Source: Saprospiraceae bacterium
GTDB taxonomy: Bacteria > Bacteroidota > Bacteroidia > Chitinophagales > Saprospiraceae
DNA: 64,000 bases
Direction: 5' to 3'
Assembly: GCA_025055285.1 (NCBI GenBank)
Contig: JANWXM010000004.1
Coordinates: 1-64,000, forward strand
Part shown: in pieces, positions 62,605-64,000 of the stretch
Layout of the letters: each line of letters opens with the position of its first letter
Numbering within the stretch: the stretch's first letter is position 1
Position numbers and translations under genes: made by a program
Notes under the pieces: model-generated
The model's input: the letters and a program-made list of their open reading frames with translations, nothing else
The model's database searches: none
What the model was told of the DNA's origin: nothing

Positions 62605-64000
62605 ATGTACGACATTTTGCAACTGAATGAAATGTTGGTCTCCGAATTGCGGCAGATCGCACAGCGCCTGGGCATCAAGGACTACCACAAGATGACCAAA
62701 AAAGACCTCATATACCACATTCTAGATGAACAAGCGCTAGCCGGCAAAGGGGTAGGAGGGGAGCGCGTTCCTGTAGTAGAAGAGCCTCAGCCCGGCAGGA
62801 AAATTGTAATTGCTCCTCCTCAAACGCCCTCAAAAGAAGAGCCGAAAGCTCGACGCGAGAAGCGACCGCGCAAAGTGGTTCGAGTGGATACTCTTGCGCA
62901 AAAGCCTTCATCCGAAAAAGAGGCATCAAACCCACGTGACGAGGAACTATCCGTCCCTGCAAAAGCTACTGAAAGCGACCTCGAGCTTCTTATTCCTGAA
63001 GGACAGAACCGCGCGAAAAGTTCCAATGAATCTCGCCAAGTGGATCAAATCCATGACAAGCATTCCTCCTTGCACTCAGCAGCTCCTCCTGAGGCAAATG
63101 CTCAAGGAGAAGAACGGCATGAATACAAAGTGGTAGAGGCTGAACCAGAAGACGCTCAAATAGATGCGCCACAGCTTTCGTCCATTGGATCGGAATCGCT
63201 AACCAACGCGCCCAAGGAGCCCGGAATGGTTCATATAGCGACCGAGCGCTTTGACCTCGAACTGGACGGCGTCATCGAAGGAGAAGGGACGTTAGAAATG
63301 TCGCCTGAGGGGTATGGGTTTCTTCGTTCGCCTGATTATAATTACGCCTCTAGCCCCGACGATATTTATGTATCGCCTTCCCAAATTAAACTCTTCGGGT
63401 TGCGTACGGGCGACACGGTTCTTGGAACCATTCGTCCACCTAAAGAGGGGGAAAAATATTTTGCCTTGCTTAAAGTTTTGCGCATCAATGGCTTAGATCC
63501 AAAAGACGTACGAGATCGAGTGCCGTTCGACTATTTAACGCCGTTATTCCCAACTAAAAAATTCAACTTATTGACCAGCCCTACAGGGCGCGACTTTGGC
63601 AATCGCCTCATTGAGTTATTCACCCCTATAGGTAAAGGGCAGCGCGGCTTGATCGTGGCCCAACCCAAAACAGGGAAGACTTTTTTGCTCAAAGACATAG
63701 CAAACGCCATTACGAAAAACCATCCAGAATGCTATGTCATCGTGTTGCTTATCGATGAGCGCCCTGAAGAAGTAACTGACATGAAGCGCAGCGTGCAAGC
63801 TGAAGTGGTCGCCTCTACCTTCGATGAATCAGCGGACAATCACGTTCGACTAGCCAACATCGTATTGGAAAAGGCAAAACGGTTAGTTGAATGCGGCCAC
63901 GATGTAGTTATCCTTCTCGACTCCATCACACGTATGGCGCGGGCATACAATACTGTAGCACCCTCTTCGGGTAAGGTACTTTCGGGAGGAGTTGAGGCAA
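62605..64000 (+). CDS. Transcription termination factor Rho, N-terminal 465 codons (runs off the window)
   Basis: The ATG at 62605 opens a frame that continues to the window end. Residues 1-40 are the Rho N-terminal helix bundle ([25 protein letters not shown]). Residues about 45-220 are a low-complexity, Glu/Lys/Ser/Pro-rich stretch with no folded-domain pattern. The RNA-binding cold-shock-like domain starts near 224 ([18 protein letters not shown]). The Walker A motif VAQPKTGKT is at about 351-359, and [12 protein letters not shown] follows. Rho is the ATP-dependent RNA helicase that ends transcription. The ~175-residue insertion is typical of Bacteroidota; in Bacteroides thetaiotaomicron such a region is reported to drive phase separation. 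Confidence 0.96.
   Translation, partial: MYDILQLNEMLVSELRQIAQRLGIKDYHKMTKKDLIYHILDEQALAGKGVGGERVPVVEEPQPGRKIVIAPPQTPSKEEPKARREKRPRKVVRVDTLAQKPSSEKEASNPRDEELSVPAKATESDLELLIPEGQNRAKSSNESRQVDQIHDKHSSLHSAAPPEANAQGEERHEYKVVEAEPEDAQIDAPQLSSIGSESLTNAPKEPGMVHIATERFDLELDGVIEGEGTLEMSPEGYGFLRSPDYNYASSPDDIYVSPSQIKLFGLRTGDTVLGTIRPPKEGEKYFALLKVLRINGLDPKDVRDRVPFDYLTPLFPTKKFNLLTSPTGRDFGNRLIELFTPIGKGQRGLIVAQPKTGKTFLLKDIANAITKNHPECYVIVLLIDERPEEVTDMKRSVQAEVVASTFDESADNHVRLANIVLEKAKRLVECGHDVVILLDSITRMARAYNTVAPSSGKVLSGGVEA

Overview
The window is chromosomal DNA of a member of the Bacteroidota. Four things point there. Many genes are preceded by the -7 element TAnnTTTG (mostly TACCTTTG or TACTTTTG) that Bacteroidota use instead of TATAAT. 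Several secreted proteins have type IX secretion (T9SS) C-terminal sorting domains, and there is a PorV/PorQ-family barrel. MurF is fused to alanine racemase. Rho carries a long disordered insertion. The cohesin/dockerin-like surface protein and the large T9SS subtilase fit a Saprospiria-like lineage, but that placement is tentative. No insertion sequence, prophage or rRNA was seen; the one RNA gene is tRNA-Cys(GCA).

Region by region. 1-2347: a CRISPR array of 36 complete, identical 29-bp repeats plus one cut by the window edge. Repeat polarity and a good Bacteroidota promoter to the right both indicate transcription leftwards, so the leader is at 2348-2446; cas genes are not in the window. 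2726-7013: a PorV/PorQ-like barrel, long-form urocanate hydratase and deoxyribose-phosphate aldolase. 7334-11003: a SPOR-domain protein and a secreted GH3/beta-lactamase-fold fusion. 11285-16098: a three-gene operon joining an NAD(P)H/FAD/Fe-S subunit to KorA and KorB. 16110-21515: aspartokinase, QueD-type synthase, esterase, one-domain asparaginase, a 54-residue membrane protein, and an AhpD-like protein followed by an ArsS-like radical SAM enzyme.

21503-25334: envelope glycan genes (NodU-family carbamoyltransferase, GT2 glycosyltransferase, LpxD homologue). 25331-30120: an ECF sigma factor and a TPR-containing anti-sigma candidate, divergent from a secreted TPR-CHAT protease-like protein. 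30222-38085: MtgA, a large repeat protein, MetK, an M1 peptidase and an unknown membrane-anchored protein. 38440-46189: a T9SS subtilase, a TerC transporter, two small or unknown genes and an LVIVD-type T9SS protein. 46417-49756: a Nudix hydrolase, tRNA-Cys and MurF-Alr.

49792-56286: a leftward operon with a fused Fe-S/NrfD-type subunit, a cytoplasmic molybdopterin oxidoreductase and a SulP-STAS transporter, which together look like a sulfite-oxidising complex with sulfate transport. 56574-64000: a cohesin/dockerin-like T9SS protein, SbcD-like nuclease, YugP-type metallopeptidase, SerS, and the first 465 codons of rho. The most unusual items are the CHAT/ECF locus, the Kor trio, the Soe-like/SulP operon, the ArsS-like pair without ArsM, and hairpin-forming CRISPR spacers. 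Functions are read from sequence motifs alone; no database search was possible.
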